A stretch of DNA of 64,000 nucleotides from Mesocentrotus franciscanus (lineage: Eukaryota > Echinodermata > Echinoidea > Camarodonta > Strongylocentrotidae). The notes beneath the pieces were generated by a model. The model ran no database searches and had not been told where the DNA came from. It was given only the letters and a program-made list of their open reading frames with translations. Shown here piece by piece: positions 33,612 to 43,709 of this stretch. The stretch is taken from the NCBI GenBank assembly GCA_037976565.1, contig CP137670.1, positions 20,367,395 to 20,431,394 of the forward strand. Direction: 5' to 3'. Numbering within the stretch: the first letter of the stretch is position 1; each line of letters begins with the position of its first letter. The translations under genes and the position numbers were made by a program.

Positions 33612-33745
33612 CCTTCAAAAGAGAGAGCGAGAGAGAGAGAGAGAGAGAGCAAGAGAGAGGGTGAAAGAGAGAGAGGGTGAAAGAGAGAGATAGAGAGCAA
33701 GAAAGAGGGAAAGAGAGACAGGGAAAGATAGTGAGAGAGAGATTT
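33612..33745. repeat. (GA)n microsatellite
   Basis: It is a run of GAGAGA with occasional AGGGTGAAA interruptions, followed by poly-T. On the coding strand of the gene it is pyrimidine-rich (TC)n and lies about 180 bp downstream of the exon 33924 donor. The open frame across it is an artefact. Confidence 0.9.
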
Positions 33746-33923
33746 TTTTTTTTTTTAAATGGAAGGTAAATTTGATCACTAGATCGAGGGATAATGATTT
33801 CCTATCCAAAGCAAAATTTCCTGAGACGTAATAATTCCTTTTTTAAATAACTTTTTATGAGTTTTCTTAGGCTAGTCACTTTTTTTCTTCTTTCAAACAC
33901 ATAAATGTTGAAATGGGACTGAC

Positions 33924-33995
33924 CTGAGCCTTCCATAGAGCGACTTGTATCTGGCGTGGACGTCCTGAACCCCCTGTTTACCTCAGCGTAAAGAC
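33924..33995 (-). CDS. ARHGAP35-like: YxxV repeat-array exon (YAEV)
   Basis: The acceptor GTAAACAG is followed by GT; the exon is 72 bp, phase 1-1, with donor GTCAGT. It begins GLYAEVNRGFRTSTPDTSRS and ends MEGSG. It fits the array pattern: small residue, Leu, Tyr, Gly/Ala, x, Val, Asn/Asp, Lys/Arg, then a basic and Ser/Pro-rich tail ending in Glu/Ser/Asp-Gly across the splice. The YAEV tyrosine would be a candidate SH2 ligand if phosphorylated, which is inference only. Confidence 0.85.
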
Positions 33996-34420
33996 CTGTT
34001 TACAAAGACACAAACTGACATGTGTAAACGACAAACATTTCAACTGAACATCAAGCCTCAAATATCCCAACCTTTACATTCAGGTTTCAGGGAGGATTCA
34101 TTCAGAAATCAGGGAGGTTTCTATCAATTGCATGCAGCATAATAGAAATTATCTTTCAAAAAAATCAGGGAGGTATTCACATTTGTGTGGAGTGACATAT
34201 AAAAAAATAATTTAAAAATTCTGGGAGCCTCTCTGAAAATCAGGGAGGATTGGCATCTCTGAAGCCTTTGTTTTTTTTTCTTTGTACCCTCATTTGTACA
34301 GATGGAAAAAAAAGTGGTAACAAAGCAGATTTCTTGATTCTGTTCCGTTGATAATTTTTTTTTTTTGAGGTTTCACGTCCATTTGTTTGCATGCCTAGTC
34401 TTTCCTTTGTTTGGACAGCA

Positions 34421-34545
34421 AAACGTAATGCAAAACATAATGCAAAACATAATGCAAAATGTAATGCAAAATGTAATGCAAAATGTAATGCAAAAGTTAA
34501 TGCAAAACCAGATGCAAAACGTAATGCAAAACGTAATGCAAAATT
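34421..34545 (+). repeat. 12-bp tandem repeat with ATGCAAAA in every unit, 10 copies
   Basis: The units read AACGTAATGCAA, AACATAATGCAA, AATGTAATGCAA and close variants at a regular 12 bp spacing. All the variation falls in the first half, and ATGCAAA is kept in every unit. It lies in the intron between exons 37163 and 33924. The open frames across it (Gln-Asn-x-Met on one strand, Ala-Leu-x-Phe on the other) are artefacts of the period. Confidence 0.9.
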
Positions 34546-34616
34546 CATTTTTCTATTGGTGAGACATGACTTGGGCTGCTGAGAAATGTCATGCAAGGTC
34601 TCACTTATCTTTTTAG

Positions 34617-34915
34617 AAGGCTTACTTCGAATCGTCAGGTCATCGTGGCCGGTCAGGTGGTCGCGTTACACGACCTTTCGTGAAACTAAAGCAGAAGATC
34701 AGGTGAAGGTACACATTAAGGACGCGACCTTTCGTAGATTTGCTGTAGGGTTTTCACAAAGTGTTGGGTAAATTGGACCAGACCATTTGTAGATGAGAGG
34801 GGTGTATTTCACAAACATTACCCCCGACTTTTAGTGAATGAAGGGGCATGTTTTGACAAAAGGTCGGGTAACGTGACCACCCGACCTGACGCGATGACCA
34901 AGCAAGCCTTTTACA
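34617..34915. repeat. Foldback element, AAGGCTT...AAGCCTT ends
   Basis: The left part, from AAGGCTTACTTCGAATCGTC through GGTCATCG and GGTGGTCGCGTTACACGACC, is mirrored at 34855-34915 by GGTCGGGTAACGTGACCACC, CGATGACCA and AGCAAGCCTT. The inner parts share a second pair of CGACCTTTCGT motifs. It has no coding content. The arms are about 75% matched by eye. Confidence 0.7.
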
Positions 34916-35599
34916 ATGCCATCACCTATAAACTTTCAGTTATTCTACGAGCAGTGAATTGGTAGTCCACAGATATGGCAGATAACAGGCCTACAAAAGT
35001 CTGTTCTTTAATTTGTTGATCATGTTTGTTTTTAGCTGAAATTAAACATTTCTTGCTCAAATCAAACATGAGATACAGTGCATGGTATTAGAACACATAT
35101 CAAACAACAAGCAGCTTATTTAGTAAATAGCACAAGTACACATACTTACCAATACATCATAACAAAGAAAACAATAATTATTCCTTAATTTGAAAAAGAG
35201 GGCTCAATCATTCAAATCAATGTTTAAAGGCATATTTGTTAGTAACATAAACACACTCAACAGCAGACAAGGTTATGTGTACTTTACTCACATGCAAGAA
35301 AGTGTTAACCATGACAATGTTAAATGAAACAATAAAATGTTAATATTCAGACATTTCAAAGAATAAAGCAGAAATATAAGAAATCAGAGAAATCCATTAC
35401 AAGGTGAATTATCTTGATTTAAACAAAAATTGTTAACCTGTATGTCACAAAATGATCACACAAGAAGCATTTTAAGAGAAAATAAAAATAATTCTTGAAC
35501 ATTATAGGAACACCACGTAGTGCACAGATAAATGTACTTACAGCAATAGTGCATGGGCGAATAATTAAGAACCAGTGTTGGCATAAATTTTAGACGATG

Positions 35600-36160
35600 G
35601 TACTGTAATTAGTTTTTTAACTGTTTCTTCATGCATCTGAACTGGTTTGAAAATGGTTTTTCTCAGGCACAGCCATCCATGTCTGACTCAGACCTACCAA
35701 CCTGTCACCGAAAAATTAGGAATCTCTCAAGGCAAAATAAGGAATAGTCTATTTTGTATAGTTTTCACACAGAATATTTCAGAAAAAGAGAAGAATCTAG
35801 AGTTCCAAACAATAGCTTGAAGGCCAAAAGATAGGAATGGTTGGCAGCTATGTGTAATAACTTTTTTTCTTCATTTTAACTATATCATGCATGCATCAGA
35901 ACTGGTTTGAGAATGGTTTTTCTTAGGCACAACTGAATTATTCATACACCTTGTAAATTTGATGTTTTTGTATTTTGTTTTGTTCGTAACTCAAGTATGA
36001 GAGGTGAACTGGTTGTATCATGGCATTTGCTGAATACTTTTAGATGTAAGCTTTAATATATCACATTCTCAAGAAATATAAATCAGGACATATAAATTGT
36101 TCACATCCTTGCAAAATTACACAAATTAGTAAGGATATGAACAATTCAGTTGTTAACTGT
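35600..36160. repeat. Dispersed repeat, 'TTATTCATAC' family copy 2, with a duplicated lead-in
   Basis: The segment 35935-36160 (ATTATTCATACACCTTGTAA, AACTCAAGTATGAGAGGTGA, GGATATGAACAATTCAGTTG) matches 13395-13625 and 42806-43005. Just before it, CATGCATCAGAACTGGTTTG at about 35889 repeats CATGCATCTGAACTGGTTTG at about 35630, an older duplication of about 45 bp. Confidence 0.65.
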
Positions 36161-36524
36161 ATGTTCGACTTTTGGCCAAAGTTCATAGCACACTCGACAT
36201 TGTTTACATGAAAACCAGATTCTCCAGCAAATATTCTGTGATTTTTTTTTAGGTGATTAAGTTACAGGCCGTAAGATGAAGAGAATCATTCTAACATGCA
36301 TCTCAAAGGATATTCTACATTTTCACGGTGTACTTCGTTTCACAAGAAACTTTGCAGAATTTGATAAAAAATGAAAAGAAGACATCGGAACCCATAAAGA
36401 TGTATGTGAAAGCGTATGGATAAATTCATATTATGCACAGCAAAAGAAGTAGAAATCTTGATATTATGTTGAGGTTTCCCAAATAAATTATACACTAAAT
36501 AACAGTATCTGAGAATGAAAATCT

Positions 36525-36640
36525 CTCCCCTCTCTCTCTCTCTCTCTCTCTCTTCCCTTTATTACCCCATCTCCATCTTCCTCATTCTCTCACTACATCC
36601 ATCTCTCTCTCTCTCTCTCTCTATTTCTATATCTCTTTTT
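36525..36640. repeat. (TC)n microsatellite
   Basis: There are two CT runs with mixed pyrimidine sequence between them. A further (CT)n run lies at 36963-36985. All are intronic. Confidence 0.9.
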
Positions 36641-37162
36641 CATTCTTTCTGTATTTCTCTATTTGCTTTAAATGGAATTAAAGTTGCAACAGAAATGTAT
36701 GCAGAGTAAAATGGAATGGGAAAGCAAGTTACAAAATCATAAGAGTGTATTAAAAGAACTAATAAGTGCGTGAAATGTATAGACAAACTTAAACAAAAAT
36801 TTAAATAGTAAAACAAAGGTTTATGTATGATGTTCATAATATTTAAAATGGGCAGGCAGTGATGATAGATATTTAAATATAAAATGGAGAACAAAAGTTT
36901 CATGCTTTGAATTCAACAGGTGAACTTATATATATATTGCATCTTGACCCCTCCCACCCCCCTCTCTCTCTCTCTCTCTCTCTCTTTCATGCATGCCCAC
37001 ACCATCTCTCTTTTCTCTATAATTATACTTGCGCATAGTTGCTTACACACATGAAGTTTTCATCCCAAGACTTCATAGAATACAAGTTTGAAAGAACGTT
37101 TGATGAATGCTGCATGATTTTGTTTTTCTCGGTTTGTTTAAATTGAAATCAAATTAAATTAC

Positions 37163-37282
37163 CACCAAAGCCAGCATCCTCAGGGACTTCAGCCGGTCTG
37201 GCCACAATGCGACCACCTAAATTCCTATTGGTCGGCTTTCGGTCACGCTTCTTCTCGACCACACCGTAAACCGACTCCCCAC
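37163..37282 (-). CDS. ARHGAP35-like: YxxV repeat-array exon (YGVV), extended
   Basis: The acceptor TTTATCAAATTAAG is followed by GT; the exon is 120 bp, phase 1-1, donor GTAATT. It begins GGESVYGVVEKKRDRKPTNR and ends AEVPEDAGFGG. It has the standard YGVV-acid-K-K core but a longer tail than other members (40 codons). A GTGGTC site inside could give a shorter form. A scrambled fragment resembling it lies near 30480-30560. The acceptor lacks the usual CAG but has a good pyrimidine tract. Confidence 0.75.
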
Positions 37283-37679
37283 CTTAATTTGATAAAGGTA
37301 AAAGGTCGTAGGTACACAGACATTAAAGAATGATGAATTTTCACATTTTACAAGCATTTTTACAAGTATTTAAAGAGTATATTAGATGTTACGGTGTTAT
37401 GTGGTAATATACAGCTATAAAGCTACAAGAAACTACTACACTTCATGCATTCTTCTCGATATCATACAAAAAAAGAAAGAGAAAGAAGAAAAAAAGTATA
37501 AGAACAAAACCTGCTGATTCGTCTGGTACAAGTATTACCCAGTGCGAATGAATAAGTAAAATTACACAAGTGCAAAACACAGTCTACATGAATGTGCATC
37601 AACCGATCAGTGCCATAAGTGTCGTCATGATCTTTAAAAAACGAGTGATGCTGGTGTACATCAGGATCGGTGTAAAATA

Positions 37680-38425
37680 CATGTCAGTTCCACCTTTAGA
37701 AATGCGTACAACACCAACAATCATCCAGTGTTCATGAACATGTAGGTCTGAGTGACTGAGTGACATATAAATAAATCTGTTTCAGCCAGTTCCAACCGGT
37801 TTCATCCAGTTGACATATAAATAAATCAGTTTCAGCCAGTTCCAACCGGTTTCACCCAGTTGAAACTAGTACTTACTAGTCTGAGGCAGTGTCAATATAC
37901 ATGTCATTTCTACCTTTAGAAATACGTACAACACCAACAATCATCCAGTGTTCATGAACATGTAGGTCTGAGTGTAGTGAGTGACATATACATAAATCAG
38001 TTTCAACCAGTTCCAACCGGTTTCACCCAGTTGAAACCAGTGCTTACTAGTCTGAGGCAGTGTCAGTGTCAATATACATGTCAGTTCTACCTTTAGATAT
38101 GCGTACAACACCAACAATCATCAATTGTTCATGAACATGTAGGTCTGAGTGACATATACATAAATCAGTTTCAACCAGTTCCAACCGGTTTCACCAAGTT
38201 TGAAACCAGTGCTTACTAGTCTGAGGCAGTGTCAGAATCAATATACATGTCAGTTCTACCTTTAGAAGTGAGTACAACACCAACAATCATCCAGTGTTCA
38301 TGAACATGTAGGTCAGAGTGACATATAAATAAATCAGTTTCAACCAGTTCCAACTGGTTTCACCCAGTTGAAACCAGTACTTACTAGTCTGAGGCAGTGT
38401 CAGTGTCAATATACATGTATTTACC
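37680..38425 (-). repeat. Minisatellite, about 175-225 bp unit, 4 copies, each with a donor-like GTAAGT/GTAAGC
   Basis: Units share ACAACACCAACAATCATCCA, GTGTTCATGAACATGTAGGT, CAGTTCCAACCGGTTTCAC and TTACTAGTCTGAGGCAGTGTC. On the coding strand each unit contains GCCTCAGACTA followed by GTAAGT or GTAAGC, preceded 33 or 39 bases earlier by GGTAG in the lower three units. It lies in the intron between exons 38649 and 37163. Confidence 0.88.
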
Positions 38426-38648
38426 TATAGTTATCAAGTGGCTATACAGAGAAAGTGCTAAAATTAGAACTCTACTTGCAAGTCTAGATAGCATCACATC
38501 AACATCTATTCTAAACTGAGGATGTTATATACTACAGTAAGATATGTAAGTCGCTATGTGATGACTTATAGTGAGATTAGATGAAGATAAAGAACTACAC
38601 TGTAAGAGATTAATGTGACTAAAAATAAAAATGAAGATCTAAACAGAC

Positions 38649-38723
38649 CGTCTGAGGGAGGCTCATCCGGAGAAGGTTTTTGCTCGGCTGGCTTGCGTTG
38701 CTTATCAACCACCGCATACATGT
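38649..38723 (-). CDS. ARHGAP35-like: YxxV repeat-array exon (YAVV)
   Basis: The acceptor GACTGTAG is followed by AC; the exon is 75 bp, phase 1-1, donor GTCTGT. It begins DMYAVVDKQRKPAEQKPSPD and ends EPPSDG. The core is D-M-Y-A-V-V-D-K, matching D-L-Y-G-T-V-D-K of exon 41777. The tail is mixed basic and acidic with proline. Confidence rests on the motif and on clean phase 1 boundaries at both ends. Confidence 0.87.
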
Positions 38724-41300
38724 CTACAGTCATGAACAAACAACGAGTATTAAATATTCATTATCTGCTTAAAGGTGATTTTAGAATCGTATCACAGGCA
38801 TACAAGTCTAACTCGGAGCGAATAATAACCCTTCAGGCCTAAATTGATCACATCCTGTTCTTCACATTGGCAGCAATAACATTTATCTTTTATCGCTACA
38901 TTGTTTATATAAAATGCAATGTCTCTGAAAACAATATACATGTGTAAAAGTATAGTAAACAAGATGAAAATGTCAAAATTTGACCGAAAAAACAATGATC
39001 TTTAATCTCTCATTGTGTTGCCAATTTAAATGATTTTAAACCATATTTCCCTTTTAAAAATTCCTAGCACCAAACGCAGTATAGTCATAAAAGAGAAATG
39101 GGTACAGTGTGTGCAGAAATGTTTGCCCTTTCTACTCATGCACCTGGCATAATTTATAGGGCTCTGAATCACAAGTGTGGAATGATTGTCTCAAAAGGGT
39201 CAATAATTGCACCGCAGGCATGCATCTCACCGTTTTGAATATTTGGTTATGCCATATCCAGTAAGAAAGTATGTGAAGTTGCTTCTTTACTGGTTTGTTT
39301 ACTTTCTGATCAATTTCACTTCTTTTTTTTCTTTTCATTCTTCTGGAGCAACCAACTCTTCCTTTCCTATCCACCTTTTTCTTGCTAAATCATATAATAA
39401 AGCACAATTTCCATTTTCGGCTTCATAATTGCAATGATACATGTGTAAAAGTCCCTTACTACAACTAAGATGTACCTAAGATGTACATGTACATCTAAAA
39501 AAGCATAAACATATGAATATATTTTTATTTTCTAATGTCATTGCATGCATAGCCATGCATATACACTGTATATATATATATACATGTTTGAATGAATCTG
39601 TATACAAATGTATATATATCCATATATACATACCTCCAACAAAATTAAAGGCTATTCCATTTGTGAAAACACAAAGTTATTGTTAGGAGGCACATTTTAA
39701 TGATTTTCTATACAAAATTGATTGAATAATTTATGAACATGTCATTCTCGACACATAGCAAGAAGTTATGAAGGTTAGGATTTAGGAGTAGAAAAACAAA
39801 TAATGAAATATCAAGCCTTGATATAGGAAGCTAGAGTTTCCTAGTAAACTTCTAACGAAATAGTTGTTGGAAATGATGAACCAGTAAGAGCGAGATTGGA
39901 GAGAATGCAAACTTCAAGATATTGTGTCTACGTGTACAAACTATTCTATTCACTGAAATTAAAATTTTGAATAACGGTTTACATAGTTTCTAATTTTGAG
40001 AGAACCCTGAAAAGAATTTAACGTACATTGAACCTGGAAGGTCATAATGGCTTGATTACATACATCAGAATTAATTATAATCAATTTATCTATCATTTAT
40101 TTAGAATATTTATTATTTATTTATTATTCATTTATTGTCCAATTATGTACATATATGTATATATTTATTTATTTATTCATGTATTTATTCATTATTTCAC
40201 TTTTTATATATGTATTTATTTATTCATTTATTTATATATTTATCATTAAGAATATTTGATTAGATGTTAAAAATCAATAGCTCAATTACCTATGCAAATA
40301 ACTATTGATGCAAGCAAATTTTATGCAAATAAATTAATAGAAATAAATGGAGGAGCAGTAAATATTACTGACAGTAGAACCAAGAGACAGAAGACAGAGG
40401 AGGAGAGAAAGAGAGAGGGGGAGAGAGAGGAGAGAGAGACAGAGGGGGAGGGAAAGAGAAACAAAAAGTGGTTCATAGAAAGGTATTGAAAGAAAACTAA
40501 ACAGACCAAGGGCATCAAAATGAGTGAGCATATGTCTTTATCTGGAAAACAGAAGATGTGACCAATATATTGAGAATAATATTCAATAGAGAAGGAAACA
40601 ACAGATATTAAAGGTAAAGACCAGTTTTGGAAATGCCCTCTCTCAAAAAATGAAATGGAAGCTCTCATTACCAATCATGTGAAAGAATATGTTTTGACTA
40701 ATACGTGATGATACAAATTTTGCCTACTAATTGATATATTTGGTAAATTATTATATCTATTGGGACCAAATAGATATCGTGCACGTGGTCGCGTAGTCCC
40801 ATATAAATCTTTCTGTGTACAGTGCTTGTAACTTTACCAAGACTGGACCAAATTTCTTATCATTTTGATGATTCCAGAACCTTGCAGTACACACCAATAC
40901 TTTATATAATATATGCTAGATGATCAACCTTTTCTGATCGATTTTACGTTTCTTTCACAATGCAATCCTATGACTAGAACTGGTCTTTATCTTTAAATAA
41001 ACTTTGAGAGACAGGTAAAAAAATAAATATCAAACATGCTCAAAGAGACTCGGGCACTTTATATTGAGTATCAAAAAGAAAGATCTATGGAAAAATTAAA
41101 ATAGCAGTCAGAGAGAGAAATTGATGTAGAAAATCTGTTCATAGGGAAATTACCAAGACAGTAGTTGATCAAGACAAGTACCACAACTGCAGTATGTATT
41201 AGGGATATTTTCATAATGCATCTTAGTGCTTAGTGTTAGGTATAGTCACATAGACAACAGAACTTCATGCTGTGTACATAAAGATTAATACATATCGAAG
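38724..41300. other. Intron with simple-sequence DNA, no exon recognised
   Basis: It contains an ATTT-rich stretch (about 40080-40250), a (GA)n-like stretch (40395-40460), and TATATATATATACATG near 39565-39620. Two AGATGTACATGTACATCT-type palindromic motifs lie near 39470-39498. Open frames over the simple sequence are low-complexity. Confidence 0.45.
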
Positions 41301-41329
41301 ATGTCCGTTGAGAGCCAGAAGGGTATTAA

Positions 41330-41600
41330 GGGAATAATAGTAGAATCTATAAAGCGCTTAGTACTGTTTCTAGGCCCTGTACTTTATTACCCTGGCATTA
41401 GTCCAGCTACCCTGAAGGGGTGCTCTGGCATTCAAGGAATTTCTTCCTACCGGGCACTCATTTACATCACCTGGGTGGAGAGTGGCAAATGTAGATGAAT
41501 GTCTTGCCAAAGGGCGTTAGTGCTGCAGATGGTCTCGACCGACGAACCATGTGATCCACAGTCCGGTGACGTATCCACCATACCACCACACCCCTACAAG
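41330..41600 (-). mobile_element. tRNA-derived SINE, first family, longer variant
   Basis: On the minus strand it carries CACTAACGCCCTTTGGCAAG, CACCCAGGTGATGTAAATGA, GTGCCCGGTAGGAAG and GCCAGGGTAATAAAGTACAG, then AAGCGCTTTATAGATTC. It corresponds to the body and tail of the SINEs at 12255 and 29195. The upstream CTCGACCGACGAACC region may be the rest of the tRNA-like head, but it is too diverged to call. Confidence 0.75.
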
Positions 41601-41776
41601 TACATGTATAATTACCCTTCAGACTCTCAGTAGATGGCTAGGTTTCCAGTTTTAATAAGAGCTGTTAAGTCAGTGAAGCGCATGTTATGTGCAACTAATT
41701 TCTAAAACTGCAATTTTAAGGCACCATTCATAATATATGAGAACAAAAAAAGGTGATGTCATAATAGAAACCGCAC

Positions 41777-41854
41777 CCTCTGGTTGTGCCGAAATGTCGA
41801 CCGATGGCGGTTCTTCTTTGGTCTTACGAGACTTGTCTACAGTGCCGTATAGAT
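41777..41854 (-). CDS. ARHGAP35-like: YxxV repeat-array exon (YGTV)
   Basis: The acceptor TTTCCTTGTAG is followed by AT; the exon is 78 bp, phase 1-1, donor GTGCGG. It begins DLYGTVDKSRKTKEEPPSVD and ends ISAQPEG. The core aligns residue for residue with exon 38649 and exon 46303. The acidic residue at the start comes from the G of the previous exon plus AT. The donor departs from consensus after GTG but is shared in type with exons 45149 and 47331 (GTGCG). Confidence 0.88.
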
Positions 41855-41883
41855 CTACAAGGAAACAAAGTCAAGTTTGAAAA

Positions 41884-41896
41884 AGGTCAAAGGTCA
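41884..41896 (+). promoter_or_regulatory. Perfect DR1-type motif AGGTCAAAGGTCA
   Basis: The 13-mer is a direct repeat of AGGTCA with one-base spacing, the consensus for RXR heterodimers, HNF4 and related nuclear receptors. It lies about 30 bp upstream of the acceptor of exon 41777 on the coding strand. It may be a leftover of the TGACCTTTGACCT-containing repeats rather than a selected site. Confidence 0.3.
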
Positions 41897-42223
41897 AGTA
41901 TATAACTGCCTTCTTTAGATGGTAAATTGTTTCCCAAAATATTAAACTAAGAATAATTCATTTGTAATACAGAAACCCCTTTTCTAGATAAACATAATGC
42001 AAGTAGAGTAGAGAGTACTAATTGGTATATTTGATTAATAAAATCTTCATGATTTTGGCAAGTAACATGTACACATAGCTGTTAAATTAAATAGCAGTTT
42101 TTTTAATTTAAAAAAAACATATGATGGCAAGTAAATGCGTTCAGTCATAAGTTTAGATTTGAGCAATTAATTTAATTTTTACTTGCATATGTATTATTTG
42201 ATAATGAGCAGAATGAACTAAAT

Positions 42224-42388
42224 TAGGGACTTTTAGATTTTACACGACGAGAACGTGGACTGCCACGCTGACATCCTTTTAAGGTAATGTGACGTTCTTT
42301 TAAGGCACTGCCGGGCACGGGCCAGTGCCTTGAAAGAATGGCACACGTGGCAGTCCACGTTCTCGTCGTGTAAATCTAAAAGTCCCTA
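42224..42388. repeat. Foldback element with near-perfect arms of about 47 bp
   Basis: TAGGGACTTTTAGATTTACA-like left arm (42224-42270, with one extra T) is mirrored at 42343-42388, ending TAAATCTAAAAGTCCCTA. The arms include GAGAACGTGGACTGCCACG. The loop has a second inverted pair, CTTTTAAGGCACTG against CAGTGCCTTGAAAG. The high identity suggests recent origin. Confidence 0.9.
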
Positions 42389-42629
42389 TTAATGTTTACT
42401 TACCACCATCTCACAGATTTATAGGGATATTACTAACACTGAAACTAAGTTATTTACAAACAAATTGTCAGAATTGTATTTAAGAAATGATGCATTTGAA
42501 TACGGCAAGAAACCCATTTCCCTTGCTGGTAATTGTTATATATTTAGAAAAAAACAGTAAGCACACATTTATGAGGAAAACATATAACTCAATGTGCTGG
42601 ACATGTAACAGCATAGAAGTAATAACAAA

Positions 42630-42654
42630 TAATAATAATAATAATAATAATAAT
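42630..42654. repeat. (AAT)n microsatellite
   Basis: About eight AAT units lie between two copies of GAAGTAATAACAAAT, one on each side. They create a poly-Asn artefact in one frame. Confidence 0.9.
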
Positions 42655-42805
42655 TTGGAAGTAATAACAAATAGAGTAGAAAACCTGTTCAATAGAACAT
42701 TTGTTTTTGTTTTTTGTATAGCTTTCATGTTAAAGCGAACTATGCATCATTCTGTAGAGAGCAACCGTTTGCGACTAGATAAGGCATACAGTTATAAACA
42801 ACTTA

Positions 42806-43005
42806 ACTTATTCATACCCCTTGTAAATTTGATGTTTTCTTTTCTTTTGTTCATAACTCAAGTAATAAAGCTGGAGTGGTTGAGTTAGGGCCTTTGCTGA
42901 ATACTTTTAGATGTACGTTTTAATATGTCACATTCTTAAGAATATGAATCGGAACATATCAATTTTTCACATACAATTGGTTTGGGTATGAATAAGTTAG
43001 TTAAC
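42806..43005. repeat. Dispersed repeat, 'TTATTCATACCCCTTG' family copy 3
   Basis: It begins CTTATTCATACCCCTTGTAA, continues AACTCAAGTAATAAAGCTGG and GCTGAATACTTTTAGATGTA, and ends GGTATGAATAAGTTAG. The ends are inverted relative to each other. Confidence 0.7.
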
Positions 43006-43412
43006 TGTGCAGGTAGGCTCTATAGTATTGAAGTGCAATACATGTTTGTCATTATTTAAACCACAGAAAACCACAAAGAACCATTAAAGCTCAAAAAGAA
43101 AATTTATACCGGGTAATGTTATATCTGAAGATGCTAGCAACATGAACATGATATACCGAGATACAATTTCATACAAGCATCCATGTTTAGAAGACTTCAT
43201 AAAGTCAACTGGAGCGCAGCGAGATTTGAAAACATAAAAACCAAGTAGTTCGGCGACCAGGCATATATCCTGTATTTATATCCATATGAAGCAACCAGCA
43301 AAGAGCTATATAGCCTTTTGAAGAATTTTCATTTGATAGCCGTAGGAGAAGAGTAAAAATGGCAAGAAAATCAAGGTAATAGATTTTAAAATACCAGCCA
43401 ACTTGACAACCA

Positions 43413-43702
43413 GGGGGGTGTTTCACAAAGACTAAGATCGACTTTAAGTTGGACTTAAGTATAACAGGCCGTTCGTGCCACTGTTTGCTCTCACCATTGG
43501 TCTCTCAATTATGATCTATAGATAATATTTTTTCCTTCAATAATGAATTATCAAAAATGTAAGTTTTGTAGATTTTTTACCATGATTTGTACGTCCTTTG
43601 AGAGACCAATGCCAGTAAATAATGACAGCAAACAATGGCATGAACGGCCTGCTATACTTAAGTCCAACTTAAAGTCGATCTTAGTCTTTGTGAAACACCC
43701 CC
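43413..43702. mobile_element. Foldback MITE, GGGGGGTGTTTCACAAAGA family, copy 3
   Basis: It starts GGGGGGTGTTTCACAAAGAC and continues TAAGATCGACTTTAAGTTGG. It ends with the mirrored CCAACTTAAAGTCGATCTTA and GTGAAACACCCCC. Its interior (GCCGTTCGTGCCACTGTTTG, TGGTCTCTCAATTATG) also folds on its partner half. It is flanked by CCAG and AGGA. It is very similar to copy 4. Confidence 0.92.
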
Positions 43703-43709
43703 AGGAAGT

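Noticed and set aside
34240..34596. Ala-Leu-x-Phe repeat open frame
   Set aside because: It is an artefact of the 12-bp tandem repeat, a multiple of three that keeps frames open.
37680..38425. CRISPR-like direct repeats
   Set aside because: Repeats and spacers are not separated: the whole 175-225 bp unit is repeated, in a eukaryotic intron, so it is a minisatellite.
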